A DNA stretch of 64,000 bases from assembly GCF_004005565.1 (NCBI RefSeq), contig NZ_SADD01000001.1:992001-1056000 (forward strand), read 5' to 3'. Each line of letters opens with the position of its first letter. The first letter of the stretch is position 1. The notes under the pieces were generated by a model. It searched no databases. It was not told the origin of the DNA and worked only from the letters and a program-made list of their open reading frames with translations. This DNA is from Lujinxingia sediminis. Its GTDB lineage: Bacteria; Myxococcota_A; Bradymonadia; Bradymonadales; Bradymonadaceae. The position numbers and the translations under genes are program-made. Positions 9,094-17,595 of the stretch are shown piece after piece.

Positions 9094-10230
9094 ATGGACA
9101 TTCCCATGACATCTCCCACTTCGACGCCTCCTCATCTTGTGATCGCCGGTGGCGGCACCGGTGGCCATCTCTTCCCGGGGGTGGCCGTCGCCCAGGCCTT
9201 TGAGCGCCTCGCGCCCGGCGCACGCGTGACCTTTGTGGGGACCGAGCGTGGGATTGAAGCCCGCGTCGTCCCCGGGCTCGGTTATGATCTCGAACGGGTC
9301 GATGTGGTGGGCCTCAAGGGAAGTGGGGCGCTGGGGGTCATGCGGGGGCTCTCGCGACTACCACGCAGCGGGCTACAGGCACGGAGCATCATAAAGCGGC
9401 TCGCGCCTTCCGTTGTGGTCAGTGTGGGCGGTTATGCCGCCGGTCCGATCACCCTGGCAGCCTCGCTCAGCGGGGTGCCCACGGCGTTGATGGAGCAAAA
9501 TGCCATTCCGGGGCTGACCAACAAACTTCTCGCTCGGGTGGTGACGCACGCGTTTTTAACCTTTGAGGAGAGCGCGCCACATCTGGGCGGCGTCTCGTTC
9601 TCGGTGCCGGGTAACCCCGTGCGAGAAGAACTCCTGAAGCTGGCACAAACCTTCGCCTATGAGGCCCCCGCGGCCGAGGGGCCCTTCCGTGTATTGATTG
9701 TCGGGGGGAGCGGTGGAGCGGGCAGCTTTAACGAACACCTGCCCGGCTGGTTTAAGGCCATGGGCGATTTGCAGACTCGTCTGGAGGTACGCCATCAGGC
9801 CGGACGCAACCGTGCCGAAGCGGTACGTCCGCGTTATGAGGGGTTTGGCGGCCAGGTCCAGGTCGAAGAGTTCATCGACGATATGGCGGAGGCGTATCGC
9901 TGGTGTGACCTGTTGATCTGCAGGGCGGGCGCGACCACCATCGCCGAGGTGCTCAATCTCGGGCTCCCGGCGATCTATGTGCCTTTTCCTCAGGCAGCCG
10001 ACGACCACCAGCGCTTCAATGCCCGCTCCGTGGTCGAGGCCGGTGCCGGAGTGATGCTCAATGACGCTGAGCTGGGTTCCGAGCGAGCCGTGAATTTGCT
10101 TTCCGGTCTGATGCGCAACCCCGAATCGCTCCTCCGCATCGCGACCGCTGCGCGTCGCATCGGTCGTCCTGATGCTGCGGAAACGATCGCTGCCAGACTG
10201 CTTGCGATGGCAGGGAAGGACCTACCCTGA
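9094..10230 (+). CDS. murG: Lipid II synthase MurG (UDP-GlcNAc transferase)
   Basis: Peripheral GT28 glycosyltransferase that adds GlcNAc to lipid I to give lipid II. The product (378 residues) has the N-terminal G19-GGTGGH-LFPG loop, a second glycine-rich loop VGGSGGAGSFNEH, and the nucleotide-binding CRAGATTIAE followed by PFPQAADDHQ. Two in-frame ATGs, 9094 and 9106, are possible; neither has a clear ribosome site. murC, which often follows murG, is absent, and a 325-base non-coding gap comes next. Confidence 0.95.
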   Translation: MDIPMTSPTSTPPHLVIAGGGTGGHLFPGVAVAQAFERLAPGARVTFVGTERGIEARVVPGLGYDLERVDVVGLKGSGALGVMRGLSRLPRSGLQARSIIKRLAPSVVVSVGGYAAGPITLAASLSGVPTALMEQNAIPGLTNKLLARVVTHAFLTFEESAPHLGGVSFSVPGNPVREELLKLAQTFAYEAPAAEGPFRVLIVGGSGGAGSFNEHLPGWFKAMGDLQTRLEVRHQAGRNRAEAVRPRYEGFGGQVQVEEFIDDMAEAYRWCDLLICRAGATTIAEVLNLGLPAIYVPFPQAADDHQRFNARSVVEAGAGVMLNDAELGSERAVNLLSGLMRNPESLLRIATAARRIGRPDAAETIAARLLAMAGKDLP

Positions 10231-10555
10231 ACGGGGTTTGCCGGGGTTGAAGTGATGCCTTTGAGGCAATTTTTTAGACCCAAGAACCCTCTTGAGGGGA
10301 GCTAAAAAGGCTGAAATTTTGCTTCAGGTGTTGCGCGCAAGTTGCTGATTTTTAAGTGGAAAGTGTGTGGCAAAGAACGGGTTGCGAGGCCCGTGCGCTC
10401 GTGTATTCTTGCCCTCGTTCCAAGGGTGGAACTTACAGATACTTAAATAGCGAGCAGCCACGCTGAGCACGTACAGAACCATAGCCTGGCAGCAGCCATC
10501 GGCTCCGCTGGAGGAGCGTCTGGAACGTTTTGCAGGCGCAGCTCTCCGGAGCAGC
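10231..10555. other. murG-murB intergenic gap
   Basis: No convincing coding frame. The first 100 bases are unusually AT-rich for this chromosome, with runs such as AATTTTTTAG and a short CCCTC-TT-GAGGG inverted repeat at 10287-10298. A promoter-like sequence lies at 10382-10409. This is the position murC occupies in many dcw clusters. Confidence 0.6.
10382..10409 (+). promoter_or_regulatory. Candidate sigma-70-type promoter for murB-ddl-ftsQ
   Basis: TTGCGA and TATTCT separated by 16 bases, about 145 bases before the murB start. It fits a second transcription start within the dcw cluster after the non-coding gap. Pattern match only. Confidence 0.3.
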
Positions 10556-11467
10556 ATGCGTGCCGATGAGCCGCTTCACCGTCGCTCCTCGTTGCGAATC
10601 GGTGGTTCTGCCTGGCGCTTCGTGGATCTTGGCTCTCGCGAAGATGTGATAGGCCTCCTGGCGGCGGTCGGTCCCGACTGGCGTCGTTTGGTCTGGGTCG
10701 GGCTCGGAAGTAACACGCTCTTTCCTGATGAGGGCATCGACGGTGTGGTCGTTCGAATGAGCGGCGAGCTTGCGGATTGGCATAGTGCCGAGTCGCAGGT
10801 GACGGTTGGTGCGGGAGCGGTGAACGCGCATCTTGTGCGAGGGTTGCTGCGTGAGGGTTGGATCGGCGCGGAGTTTCTCTCGCTGATTCCGGGCACCTTC
10901 GGTGGCGCTGTCGCGCTGAACGCGGGAACCCGCGAGCGGGAACTCTCCGAGATCCTGGAGCGTTGTGAGATAGCGCGCGTGAACGAAGAGCAGGGTGTCT
11001 GGCACGTGGGAACGTTCCCGGCTTCCGAGTTAAACCTGAGCTACCGCCATGCCGGGCTGAAGGACGGCGACGTGGTGCTCAGTGGAGTGGTGAAGGTGGA
11101 ACGCGGCGACGTCGAAGAGGCGAAGTCGCGGGTGCGGCAGGACAAGGACCGTCGAAATCGCACGCAACCTTACCGTCTGGCGAGTGTCGGCAGCACCTTT
11201 GCAAATCCGCAGGGTGATTACGCCGGCCGTCTCATTGAGGCCGTCGGGCTTAAGGGCCACAGGGTTGGCGGAGCGCAGATAAGCGAGTTGCACGCCAACT
11301 TCTTTATCAATGCCGGTGATGCTACGGCGGCCGACTTCATCGCTCTGATGGCGTTGGCCCGTCATCGGGTTCGAGAGCGTTTTGGTGTGGAGCTTCGCCC
11401 GGAAGTGCGCTTCGTTGGTTTTGACGGGTGGGCGCAACTTATCGAGCAGGAAAAATCGCTAAGGTGA
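10556..11467 (+). CDS. murB: UDP-N-acetylenolpyruvoylglucosamine reductase MurB
   Basis: FAD-dependent reductase that turns UDP-GlcNAc-enolpyruvate into UDP-MurNAc. The 303-residue protein has the FAD-domain stretches SLRIGG, GLGSNTLFPD and LIPGTFGGAVALNAG, and the C-terminal GSTFANPQGDYAG with its active-site Ser, then SELHANFFINAG and the late acidic PEVRF. GGAG precedes the ATG by four bases. The ddl gene follows after six bases, so the two are probably co-transcribed and coupled. Confidence 0.95.
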   Translation: MRADEPLHRRSSLRIGGSAWRFVDLGSREDVIGLLAAVGPDWRRLVWVGLGSNTLFPDEGIDGVVVRMSGELADWHSAESQVTVGAGAVNAHLVRGLLREGWIGAEFLSLIPGTFGGAVALNAGTRERELSEILERCEIARVNEEQGVWHVGTFPASELNLSYRHAGLKDGDVVLSGVVKVERGDVEEAKSRVRQDKDRRNRTQPYRLASVGSTFANPQGDYAGRLIEAVGLKGHRVGGAQISELHANFFINAGDATAADFIALMALARHRVRERFGVELRPEVRFVGFDGWAQLIEQEKSLR

Positions 11468-11473
11468 ACACGG

Positions 11474-12454
11474 ATGTTCAGCGAGCTTGATACAACGACA
11501 TTTCGGGGAAAGCGCGTCGGTGTGGTCACCGGCGGTGACTCGCCAGAGCGCGAGATCAGCTTGAAGACGGGCGCTGCGTTTGAGAACGCGCTGCGTGCTC
11601 GTGGCTACGATGTGACGGTCTATGATCTGGCCAGCGATGTGGCCCGGCTGGTCGCGGATATCCCGGCAGCGGTGATTATCGGCAGTCACGGTGGACTTGG
11701 AGAGAACGGGTCGCTGCAGGGTCTGCTGGAGTGCGCGGGGATTCCTTACACCGGAAGCGGCGTGCTGGCCTCGGCCCTGGCGATGGACAAAGCTCGGGCA
11801 CGCGAAGCCGTGGCCGATGTGGGCGTACCGGTTGCGCGAGGTCTGGCGCTGCGTCTGAGCGATGTCGCGATGAACGACGCGCAGGCGATCGTCGAACGCA
11901 TTCAGGGCGCCGGTCTGAAACTTCCGATCGTGGTCAAGCTGAACGACGCTGGAAGTAGTTTTGGCGTGGCGATCTGCCAGAGTACCGAAGATGTCCATGC
12001 GGCGATAAGCGAGCTTCGTGTTCATCTGAGTGACGACCCGGCCTCGGCGCTGCTCCTGGAAGATTATATCGAAGGCCCCGAATACACGGTGGGGTTTTTT
12101 GGAGATACGTGCCTCGGGGCGATTCAAATCACCGCAGCGCAGGCTTTTTACGACTACGAAGCCAAGTACAAGAGCCAGCAGACTCGTTACGATGCGCTGG
12201 ACGAGGGCACGCTGCATGCGCGCCTGGAAGAACTCGGGCGTCTGGCCTATCAGGCCCTGGGGTGCAGGGGCGTGGCTCGCGTTGATTTTAAGGGCGATGT
12301 GACCTCTTCGCAGGGGCGATTCCTGGAGGTCAACACCATCCCGGGGATGACCGCGACCAGTCTGGTCCCGAAGATGGCCGCAGCGAGGGGCGTTTCTTTT
12401 GAAGATTTTGTGGAGTTGATGCTCTCCGGTGCCCGGCTCGATCGGGTGCGCTGA
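11474..12454 (+). CDS. ddl: D-alanine:D-alanine ligase Ddl
   Basis: ATP-grasp ligase that makes D-Ala-D-Ala for MurF. The 326-residue product has GGDSPEREISLKTG at the N-terminus, SHGGLGENGSLQGLLE, YTGSGVLASALAMDK, and the C-terminal FLEVNTIPGMT with Mg-binding residues. The Tyr of the YTGSG loop suggests D-Ala rather than D-lactate as second substrate, by analogy with DdlB. It follows murB by six bases and precedes ftsQ, as in enterobacteria. Confidence 0.95.
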   Translation: MFSELDTTTFRGKRVGVVTGGDSPEREISLKTGAAFENALRARGYDVTVYDLASDVARLVADIPAAVIIGSHGGLGENGSLQGLLECAGIPYTGSGVLASALAMDKARAREAVADVGVPVARGLALRLSDVAMNDAQAIVERIQGAGLKLPIVVKLNDAGSSFGVAICQSTEDVHAAISELRVHLSDDPASALLLEDYIEGPEYTVGFFGDTCLGAIQITAAQAFYDYEAKYKSQQTRYDALDEGTLHARLEELGRLAYQALGCRGVARVDFKGDVTSSQGRFLEVNTIPGMTATSLVPKMAAARGVSFEDFVELMLSGARLDRVR

Positions 12455-12529
12455 ATCGTCGCCTTCAGGCGACGCAGAAGAGGTTGTAGGCAGGCCGCGC
12501 ATCTCGCGGCGGATGGTTGGGAGTAGGTT

Positions 12530-13408
12530 GTGTTTCAGAGGCGTGCAAATAATCGGCGGAAGCCGACCCGGGAGCAGCGCGTGGCCAGCCGTAAAGAGAC
12601 GGCCTGGCTGTGGGCGCGGCGGCTGGGAACGTCTCTGGCGGTGATCGCCGTGGGTCTGGGGCTGCCGTATCTGGTGCTTCAGGGTTACAGCCACACCATG
12701 CAGAGCGAGTACTTCCAGGTGAACTACCTCGATGTCGAGGGGCTCAATTACCTGGAGGAGCGTGAGCTCTTGGAGGCCGCCGAGCGCATTGCGGGCGAGA
12801 ACATCCTCAACGTCGATCCGCGACGCATTGAAAGTGCGATGAGTGGGCTGCCTTTTGTGCGTTCGGTCGAGGTCGAGCGTCGCCTGCCCGACCGCCTGAG
12901 GATCACGATTGAGGAGTATGAGCCGGCTGCGCTGATCGCCGACGAGGGCATCTGGCTTGCAGATACCCGTGGCGAGGTCTTTCTGGCGATGGACAGCGCT
13001 CGCAGTATTGAGGGTCTCTGGGAGCTTCCGCTGGTGACCGGACTTACGCGAGCTGAACTCGTTGAAGATGAGGCGCGTCAGCGTCTGCTTGAGGCGCTCT
13101 CGGTGTGGGAGCTCTATCACGCCATGGGGCTCGATAAGCAGCAGCCGCTGAGTGAGCTGCACCTCGATTCGGTCCTGGGGCTTTCCATGGTGACCGCTGA
13201 GACGGGAACAGAGATTCGGTTGGGGTGGGGCCGCTGGCAAGATCGTCTCAGCCGATTGAAAGTCGTGCAGACCTCGCTGATTCGGCGAGGGATGGACGCG
13301 GAGTATGTATTGATTGACCAGGAGCGCGACTTGAGTCGCGTGACTGTGGGGCCGCGCACCGAGCCATGGATGCGCGAGGATGCGGCCTCCGCGGGGGCCT
13401 CGCCATAG
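12530..13408 (+). CDS. ftsQ: Cell division protein FtsQ/DivIB
   Basis: Bitopic divisome protein of 292 residues. A basic cytoplasmic N-terminus precedes a membrane helix at about 33-52, then a POTRA domain starting near 62 (VNYLDVEGLNYL ... ILNVDPRRIESAM ... PFVRSVEVERRLPDRLRI) and a beta domain. It links FtsL/FtsB to FtsW-FtsI. The start is a GTG at 12530 with GGGAG upstream. Position between ddl and ftsA is canonical. The stop codon sits in the loop of a stable hairpin. Confidence 0.92.
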   Translation: MFQRRANNRRKPTREQRVASRKETAWLWARRLGTSLAVIAVGLGLPYLVLQGYSHTMQSEYFQVNYLDVEGLNYLEERELLEAAERIAGENILNVDPRRIESAMSGLPFVRSVEVERRLPDRLRITIEEYEPAALIADEGIWLADTRGEVFLAMDSARSIEGLWELPLVTGLTRAELVEDEARQRLLEALSVWELYHAMGLDKQQPLSELHLDSVLGLSMVTAETGTEIRLGWGRWQDRLSRLKVVQTSLIRRGMDAEYVLIDQERDLSRVTVGPRTEPWMREDAASAGASP

Positions 13409-13426
13409 GCGTGGCGAAGCCCCTTT
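13394..13426 (+). terminator. Terminator-like hairpin over the ftsQ stop codon
   Basis: GGGGCCTCGCCA pairs with TGGCGAAGCCCC through 11 base pairs and one mismatch; the loop contains the ftsQ TAG. Only TTT follows, so it may attenuate rather than end transcription before ftsA. Confidence 0.45.
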
Positions 13427-13533
13427 GTATGACGGTACTGGAAGTTCATTTGTAGATGTTTCTGGACTCGTGATGGTCGCTACGTGGGGTGGCGAGGGCA
13501 CGGGGTTCGGGCCGAGACCAGGGAAGGTGCGGA

Positions 13534-14766
13534 ATGGCGAATCGACGTAATGGTGAGATTGTTGTTGGGCTTGATATCGGGACGACTAAAATCGCCTGCA
13601 TCATCGGCGAGGTGACCCCTGAAGGGATCGATGTCATCGGGATTGGGTCGCACCCCTCGAAAGGGATGCGTAAGGGAGTGGTGATCAACATCGACGCCAC
13701 GATCAACTCGATCAAGAAGGCCGTCGAAGAAGCCGAGCTGATGGCAGGCTGCGAGGTCAACACGGTGCACGCAGGCATCGCCGGCGGCCACGTGTTGGGC
13801 TTTAACTCTCACGGCATCGTCGCCATCAAAGATAAAGAAGTGAAGGGCGGGGATCTTGATCGCGTGGTCGACGCGGCCCGCGCGGTGGCCATCCCCATGG
13901 ATCGTCAGCTGCTGCACGTGATCCCTCAGGAGTACATCATCGATGAGCAGGACGGCATCAAGGAGCCCCTGGGCATGACCGGGGTGCGCCTGGAGGCCAA
14001 GGTCCACATTGTGACCGCGTCGGTGACCAGCGTTCAGAACATCGTCAAGTGTGCCAACGCCTGCGGTCTCAACGTGGCCGACATCGTGCTTGAGCAGCTC
14101 GCCAGCAGTGAGGCGGTGCTCGGCGCCGACGAGAAGGAGCTCGGTGTGGCGGTGGTCGATATCGGTGGGGGCACCACCGATATCGCCATCTACAGCCAGG
14201 GAAGCCTTGTTCACACCGCTGTGCTTTCGGTGGGTGGGAACCACCTGACGAACGACATCGCCGTGGGCCTTCGCACCCCGATGGCCGAGGCCGAGCGCAT
14301 TAAGCAGCGTTATGGCTGCGCGATGACCGGCAAGGTTAGCGCCGAAGAAACCATTGAGGTGCCCTCGGTGGGTGGGCGTCCGCCGCGGATCTTGAGTCGC
14401 CAGATCTTGAGCGAGATCATTGAGCCGCGTGTCGAAGAGATCTTTGCTTACGTGGCCCGTGAGATCAAAGAGTCGGGCTGTGAGGATCTCATCTCGGGTG
14501 GCGTCGTGATCACCGGCGGTACCACACTTCTTGAGTGCATGCCGGAGCTTGCTGAAGAAGTACTTGGATTGCCGGTGCGCCGCGGTGTTCCGCGCAATAT
14601 CGGTGGGCTCGTGGATGTGGTGCGTAACCCCAAATTCGCCACCGGGGTTGGCCTTGTGCAGCATGGCGCTAAAGCGCCCGAACGCGCGCCTTTCGGCGAG
14701 AGCCATGGCAACCTCTACCAACGCCTGACCACGCGTATGCGCGAGTGGCTTGCCGAGATGTTCTAA
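13534..14766 (+). CDS. ftsA: Actin-like cell division protein FtsA
   Basis: Membrane-tethered actin homologue that anchors FtsZ filaments and recruits later divisome proteins. The 410-residue protein has VVGLDIGTTKI (phosphate 1), VVDIGGGTTDIAI (phosphate 2), a 1C-domain region with HVIPQEYIIDEQ, VITGGTTLLE (adenosine loop) and a C-terminal amphipathic end, TRMREWLAEMF, suited to membrane binding. The ATG at 13534 has GGAAGG upstream; the frame runs back to 13489 but the extra residues do not resemble FtsA. Confidence 0.96.
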   Translation: MANRRNGEIVVGLDIGTTKIACIIGEVTPEGIDVIGIGSHPSKGMRKGVVINIDATINSIKKAVEEAELMAGCEVNTVHAGIAGGHVLGFNSHGIVAIKDKEVKGGDLDRVVDAARAVAIPMDRQLLHVIPQEYIIDEQDGIKEPLGMTGVRLEAKVHIVTASVTSVQNIVKCANACGLNVADIVLEQLASSEAVLGADEKELGVAVVDIGGGTTDIAIYSQGSLVHTAVLSVGGNHLTNDIAVGLRTPMAEAERIKQRYGCAMTGKVSAEETIEVPSVGGRPPRILSRQILSEIIEPRVEEIFAYVAREIKESGCEDLISGGVVITGGTTLLECMPELAEEVLGLPVRRGVPRNIGGLVDVVRNPKFATGVGLVQHGAKAPERAPFGESHGNLYQRLTTRMREWLAEMF

Positions 14767-14772
14767 GCCTGC

Positions 14773-14801
14773 TTGCTGACGGATGGGGGCGGTGCTATCG
14801 T
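14773..14801 (+). promoter_or_regulatory. Candidate promoter in the ftsA-ftsZ gap
   Basis: TTGCTG and TATCGT with a 17-base spacer, inside the 217-base ftsA-ftsZ intergenic stretch. An extra ftsZ promoter here would raise FtsZ relative to FtsA, as is common. Pattern match only. Confidence 0.3.
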
Positions 14802-14983
14802 CGCGCGAAGTCTCAGCTTTATGTGGAAACAAGGCGCGGAGTGTTACCGTTGTCCCTTGGAAGGAGGATGGCATCATGACCAAGTCCGTCCTTGCGGTAA
14901 GCGCGCCTTGAGGCGTATCATCTGCGCCCGCCCACGGGTGGGCACAGATGTTCAGTTCTGACTCAGGAGTCCAGGGAAAAGGT

Positions 14984-16291
14984 ATGCTCGAGTTCGATGA
15001 CGCCGATGTCTCAAACGCGGCAAATATTAAAGTGATCGGCGTGGGTGGGGGAGGCGGCAACGCCATCAACACGATGATCACCGAGGGGATCTCCAGCGTG
15101 GAGTTCATTGCAGCCAACACTGACTTGCAGGCGCTGGAGACGAACCTCGCCACGGTCAAGATTCAGCTTGGCGGAGCACTGACAAAAGGTCTTGGTGCCG
15201 GTGCGAATCCGGACGTCGGACGTAACTCGGCGCTCGAAGACCAGACCCGCATCGCCGAGGCGCTCAAGGGTGCCGATATGGTCTTTGTGACTGCCGGGAT
15301 GGGCGGTGGGACCGGTACCGGCGCTGCGCCAATCATCGCGAGTATCGCCCGGGAGTTGGGCGCGCTGACTGTTGGTGTGGTGACCAAACCCTTCCAGTTT
15401 GAAGGGCGCCGCCGTCGTCGCTCCGCTGATGAGGGCATTCGCAACCTGGCCAGCGCGGTCGATACGCTGATCACGATCCCCAACCAGCGTCTGCTGGCGA
15501 TCGCCGGTGAGCAGACCACGATCCTGGAAGCCTTCAAAAAGGCTGATGAGGTGTTGCTCTATGCCGTGCAGGGGATCTCGGATCTCATTACGGTGCGTGG
15601 TCTGGTTAACGTCGACTTTGCGGACGTGCGCACCATCATGACCGGCAAAGGGCTGGCTTTGATGGGCACGGGCCGTGCCTCCGGCCCGACCCGTGCGTTG
15701 GAAGCCGCCGAGACGGCGATCTCCTCGCCGCTTCTCGAGGATGTCTCCATCGAGGGCGCTACCGGCATTCTCGTCAACATCACCGGTGGCGTTGATATGA
15801 CGCTCACCGAGATCAACGACGCGATGATGCTCATCGAGCAGGCCTCGCATGAGGACGCCAACATTATCTTCGGCAATGTGATCGAAGAGGATATGCGCGA
15901 TGAGCTGATGGTGACCGTCATTGCCACGGGCTTTGACAAGGCGCGCGCCGAAAGCTCGGACTTCAGCGAGATGAGCCGCCGTCGCGAGTCGACGACGCGT
16001 CAGTCGGCCCCGGTCGCCGCAGCGCCCCGTCAGGCTGAGCCGCCTCGTGCGCCGGCACCGGTTGAAGAGGAGGTGGTCGAGAGTGTGCCCGCCCAGCGTG
16101 GTGCGCCTGCCTACCAGAGTGGTGCGCGCTACGATCGCGGCGCACAGGACTCGGTGACCGAGCGTCGCGCCTCCTTTCTGCGTTCGAACACGGGCAGTCA
16201 CTCGGTACCCGGTGGCCTGAGCGCAACGGAGGAAGAAGAGATCGATACGCCGACCTTCCTGCGCAACTCGCGGCGGCGCAACGACTCCTGA
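14984..16291 (+). CDS. ftsZ: Tubulin-like cell division GTPase FtsZ
   Basis: Forms the cytokinetic ring. The 435-residue protein has [15 protein letters not shown] near the N-terminus, the tubulin signature [10 protein letters not shown], the T7-loop region [11 protein letters not shown], an unstructured linker from about 340 rich in Pro, Ala and Glu, and a conserved C-terminal peptide (IDTPTFLRN) for FtsA binding. The ATG at 14984 has GGGAAAAGG upstream; an ATG at 14948 adds 12 poorly conserved residues. A strong terminator follows 24 bases after the stop, closing the dcw cluster. Confidence 0.97.
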   Translation: MLEFDDADVSNAANIKVIGVGGGGGNAINTMITEGISSVEFIAANTDLQALETNLATVKIQLGGALTKGLGAGANPDVGRNSALEDQTRIAEALKGADMVFVTAGMGGGTGTGAAPIIASIARELGALTVGVVTKPFQFEGRRRRRSADEGIRNLASAVDTLITIPNQRLLAIAGEQTTILEAFKKADEVLLYAVQGISDLITVRGLVNVDFADVRTIMTGKGLALMGTGRASGPTRALEAAETAISSPLLEDVSIEGATGILVNITGGVDMTLTEINDAMMLIEQASHEDANIIFGNVIEEDMRDELMVTVIATGFDKARAESSDFSEMSRRRESTTRQSAPVAAAPRQAEPPRAPAPVEEEVVESVPAQRGAPAYQSGARYDRGAQDSVTERRASFLRSNTGSHSVPGGLSATEEEEIDTPTFLRNSRRRNDS

Positions 16292-16315
16292 TCTTCGGGC
16301 GACGCGGTCGCTCAA

Positions 16316-16345
16316 AGCCCGCTCTCAATGGGAGCGGGCTTTTTT
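16316..16345 (+). terminator. Intrinsic terminator after ftsZ
   Basis: Nine-base-pair stem AGCCCGCTC / GAGCGGGCT with a seven-base loop, followed directly by five T. It ends the dcw transcription unit 16 bases before trmJ. Confidence 0.9.
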
Positions 16346-16361
16346 GTCTTTGAGAGCAGTT

Positions 16362-17144
16362 ATGACAGGTTTGATTGAGAACGTCTCGGTCGTGCTGGTG
16401 GAGCCCCAGGATGACATCAACATCGGCAACGCGGTGCGTGCCTCCAAGAACTTCGGCATCGAAGATCTTCGGCTGGTGAACCCGGCGAACGCCGATCGCG
16501 AACGCATCGCGATCAGCGCGCCGCGCGCTCATGAGACCATCGATCGGATGGGCCGTTTTGGTTCGCTTGATGAGGCCCTTGATGATTGCGTGATGACTGT
16601 GGGGCTGACCGCTCGGGTGCGCTCGGCCCACTGGCGTGTCCTGGAGCCGGAGCAGGCCGCCGCAGAGCTTATCGCTGAGGCAGCAAAGGGCCGACGCGTG
16701 GCGATGCTTTTTGGTCGGGAGGATAGCGGACTTCCTAACAGCGCGCTTGATCGCTGTCAGGCGGTGGTCACCATCCCCACCAACCCCGACTACAGCTCCA
16801 TCAATCTGGGACAGGCGGTGTTGTTGATGGTCTGGGAGGTCTCCCGAGCCCTTCGAAAGATGGAGGCCGGTGACGTGGAGACGGCCCCGAGGCTCGCCAT
16901 GCAGACGGAGTGGCACTCCGAGTTTGACCCGGCACCGATGGCCGGGCTCACGCGGATGTTTGGCCAGGCGGAAGCAGCGCTCCAGGCCATTGAGTTTGTG
17001 AAGGGGAGCAGCAACGATCACATCATGCGCAGCCTGCGATCGGTCTTTTTGCGCGCGCGCCTCGATTCCCGCGAGCTGGCGATCTGGCACGGGATTTTTA
17101 AGGAGATCGTGGCGTATATGCGCCGCAAGGGCATGGAACCCTGA
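16362..17144 (+). CDS. trmJ: tRNA (Cm32/Um32) methyltransferase TrmJ-like SPOUT enzyme
   Basis: SPOUT-fold 2'-O-methyltransferase, 260 residues, matching TrmJ in length. N-terminal VLVEPQDDINIGNAVRASKN is the SpoU motif 1; AMLFGREDSGLPNSAL and SSINLGQAVLLMVWE form the knotted SAM site. TrmJ methylates position 32 of tRNAs; a related RNA target cannot be excluded. An earlier TTG at 16344 lies within the ftsZ terminator, so the ATG at 16362 is taken. The stop codon lies in a palindrome shared with the convergent next gene. Confidence 0.85.
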   Translation: MTGLIENVSVVLVEPQDDINIGNAVRASKNFGIEDLRLVNPANADRERIAISAPRAHETIDRMGRFGSLDEALDDCVMTVGLTARVRSAHWRVLEPEQAAAELIAEAAKGRRVAMLFGREDSGLPNSALDRCQAVVTIPTNPDYSSINLGQAVLLMVWEVSRALRKMEAGDVETAPRLAMQTEWHSEFDPAPMAGLTRMFGQAEAALQAIEFVKGSSNDHIMRSLRSVFLRARLDSRELAIWHGIFKEIVAYMRRKGMEP

Positions 17145-17159
17145 GCGAGGAGCGCTCAG
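17141..17159. terminator. Palindrome spanning two convergent stop codons
   Basis: CTGAGCG / CGCTCAG with an AGGAG loop, a perfect 7-bp stem. The left arm contains the trmJ TGA and the right arm the stop of the minus-strand lipoprotein gene. No T-run on either side, so termination is uncertain. Confidence 0.45.
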
Positions 17160-17494
17160 TCCGCCGAGAAGCAGTAGTTGGTCTCGGCCTGCTCGTCGGC
17201 GTCGTAGCAGCGATGTCCATCGCGGCAGGCGTCGTCGCTCTCGCAGCTCTTAAGGCAGAAGCTGGTGTGGCGGTCGATCACCACGCAGGTCGCGTCCTCG
17301 GGGCAGTCCCCCGGGCGACAGCCGCGCACGGTGCAGAGCCCCCCCTCCACCGAGAGGTCGCAGCGCGCGCCGGAGGGGCACTCGTTGTCGGAGGCGCATT
17401 CCGCGCCGATCTGCGGCGCGCATCCGACGGCCAGCATCAGCGTCAGGGTGAGGATGGCAGGGAGCATGCGCGTCAATGGGAAGAATGGGAGCAT
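17156..17494 (-). CDS. Small cysteine-rich lipoprotein
   Basis: A 112-residue protein with a signal sequence and lipobox LAVGC giving Cys25 as the lipidation site. The mature part has 12 more Cys spaced as CxxDxxCPxGxxC and CPEDATC units, enough for six disulfides. Such EGF- or VWC-like Cys-rich lipoproteins are common in myxobacteria and relatives; their roles are mostly unknown. An in-frame ATG nine codons downstream is an alternative start. It converges on trmJ. Confidence 0.75.
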   Translation of the reverse strand: MLPFFPLTRMLPAILTLTLMLAVGCAPQIGAECASDNECPSGARCDLSVEGGLCTVRGCRPGDCPEDATCVVIDRHTSFCLKSCESDDACRDGHRCYDADEQAETNYCFSAD

Positions 17495-17595
17495 GGGGCA
17501 ACGTTCTGGCTGGAGTTCAGGTGGGCGCGACGCGCTGAGGCTGGCAGGATGCCAGCGACCCGGTCGTTCTACCGTCGCATTGAGATGCTGACAAG

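Noticed and set aside
11459-13501. 680-codon minus-strand frame opposite ddl and ftsQ
   Set aside because: Antisense shadow of two well-identified genes; no motif or start signal.
13480-15159. 559-codon minus-strand frame opposite ftsA
   Set aside because: Antisense shadow; ftsA motifs fix the true frame.
16344-16361. Upstream TTG start for trmJ
   Set aside because: It lies in the T-tract of the ftsZ terminator and the added residues do not resemble TrmJ.
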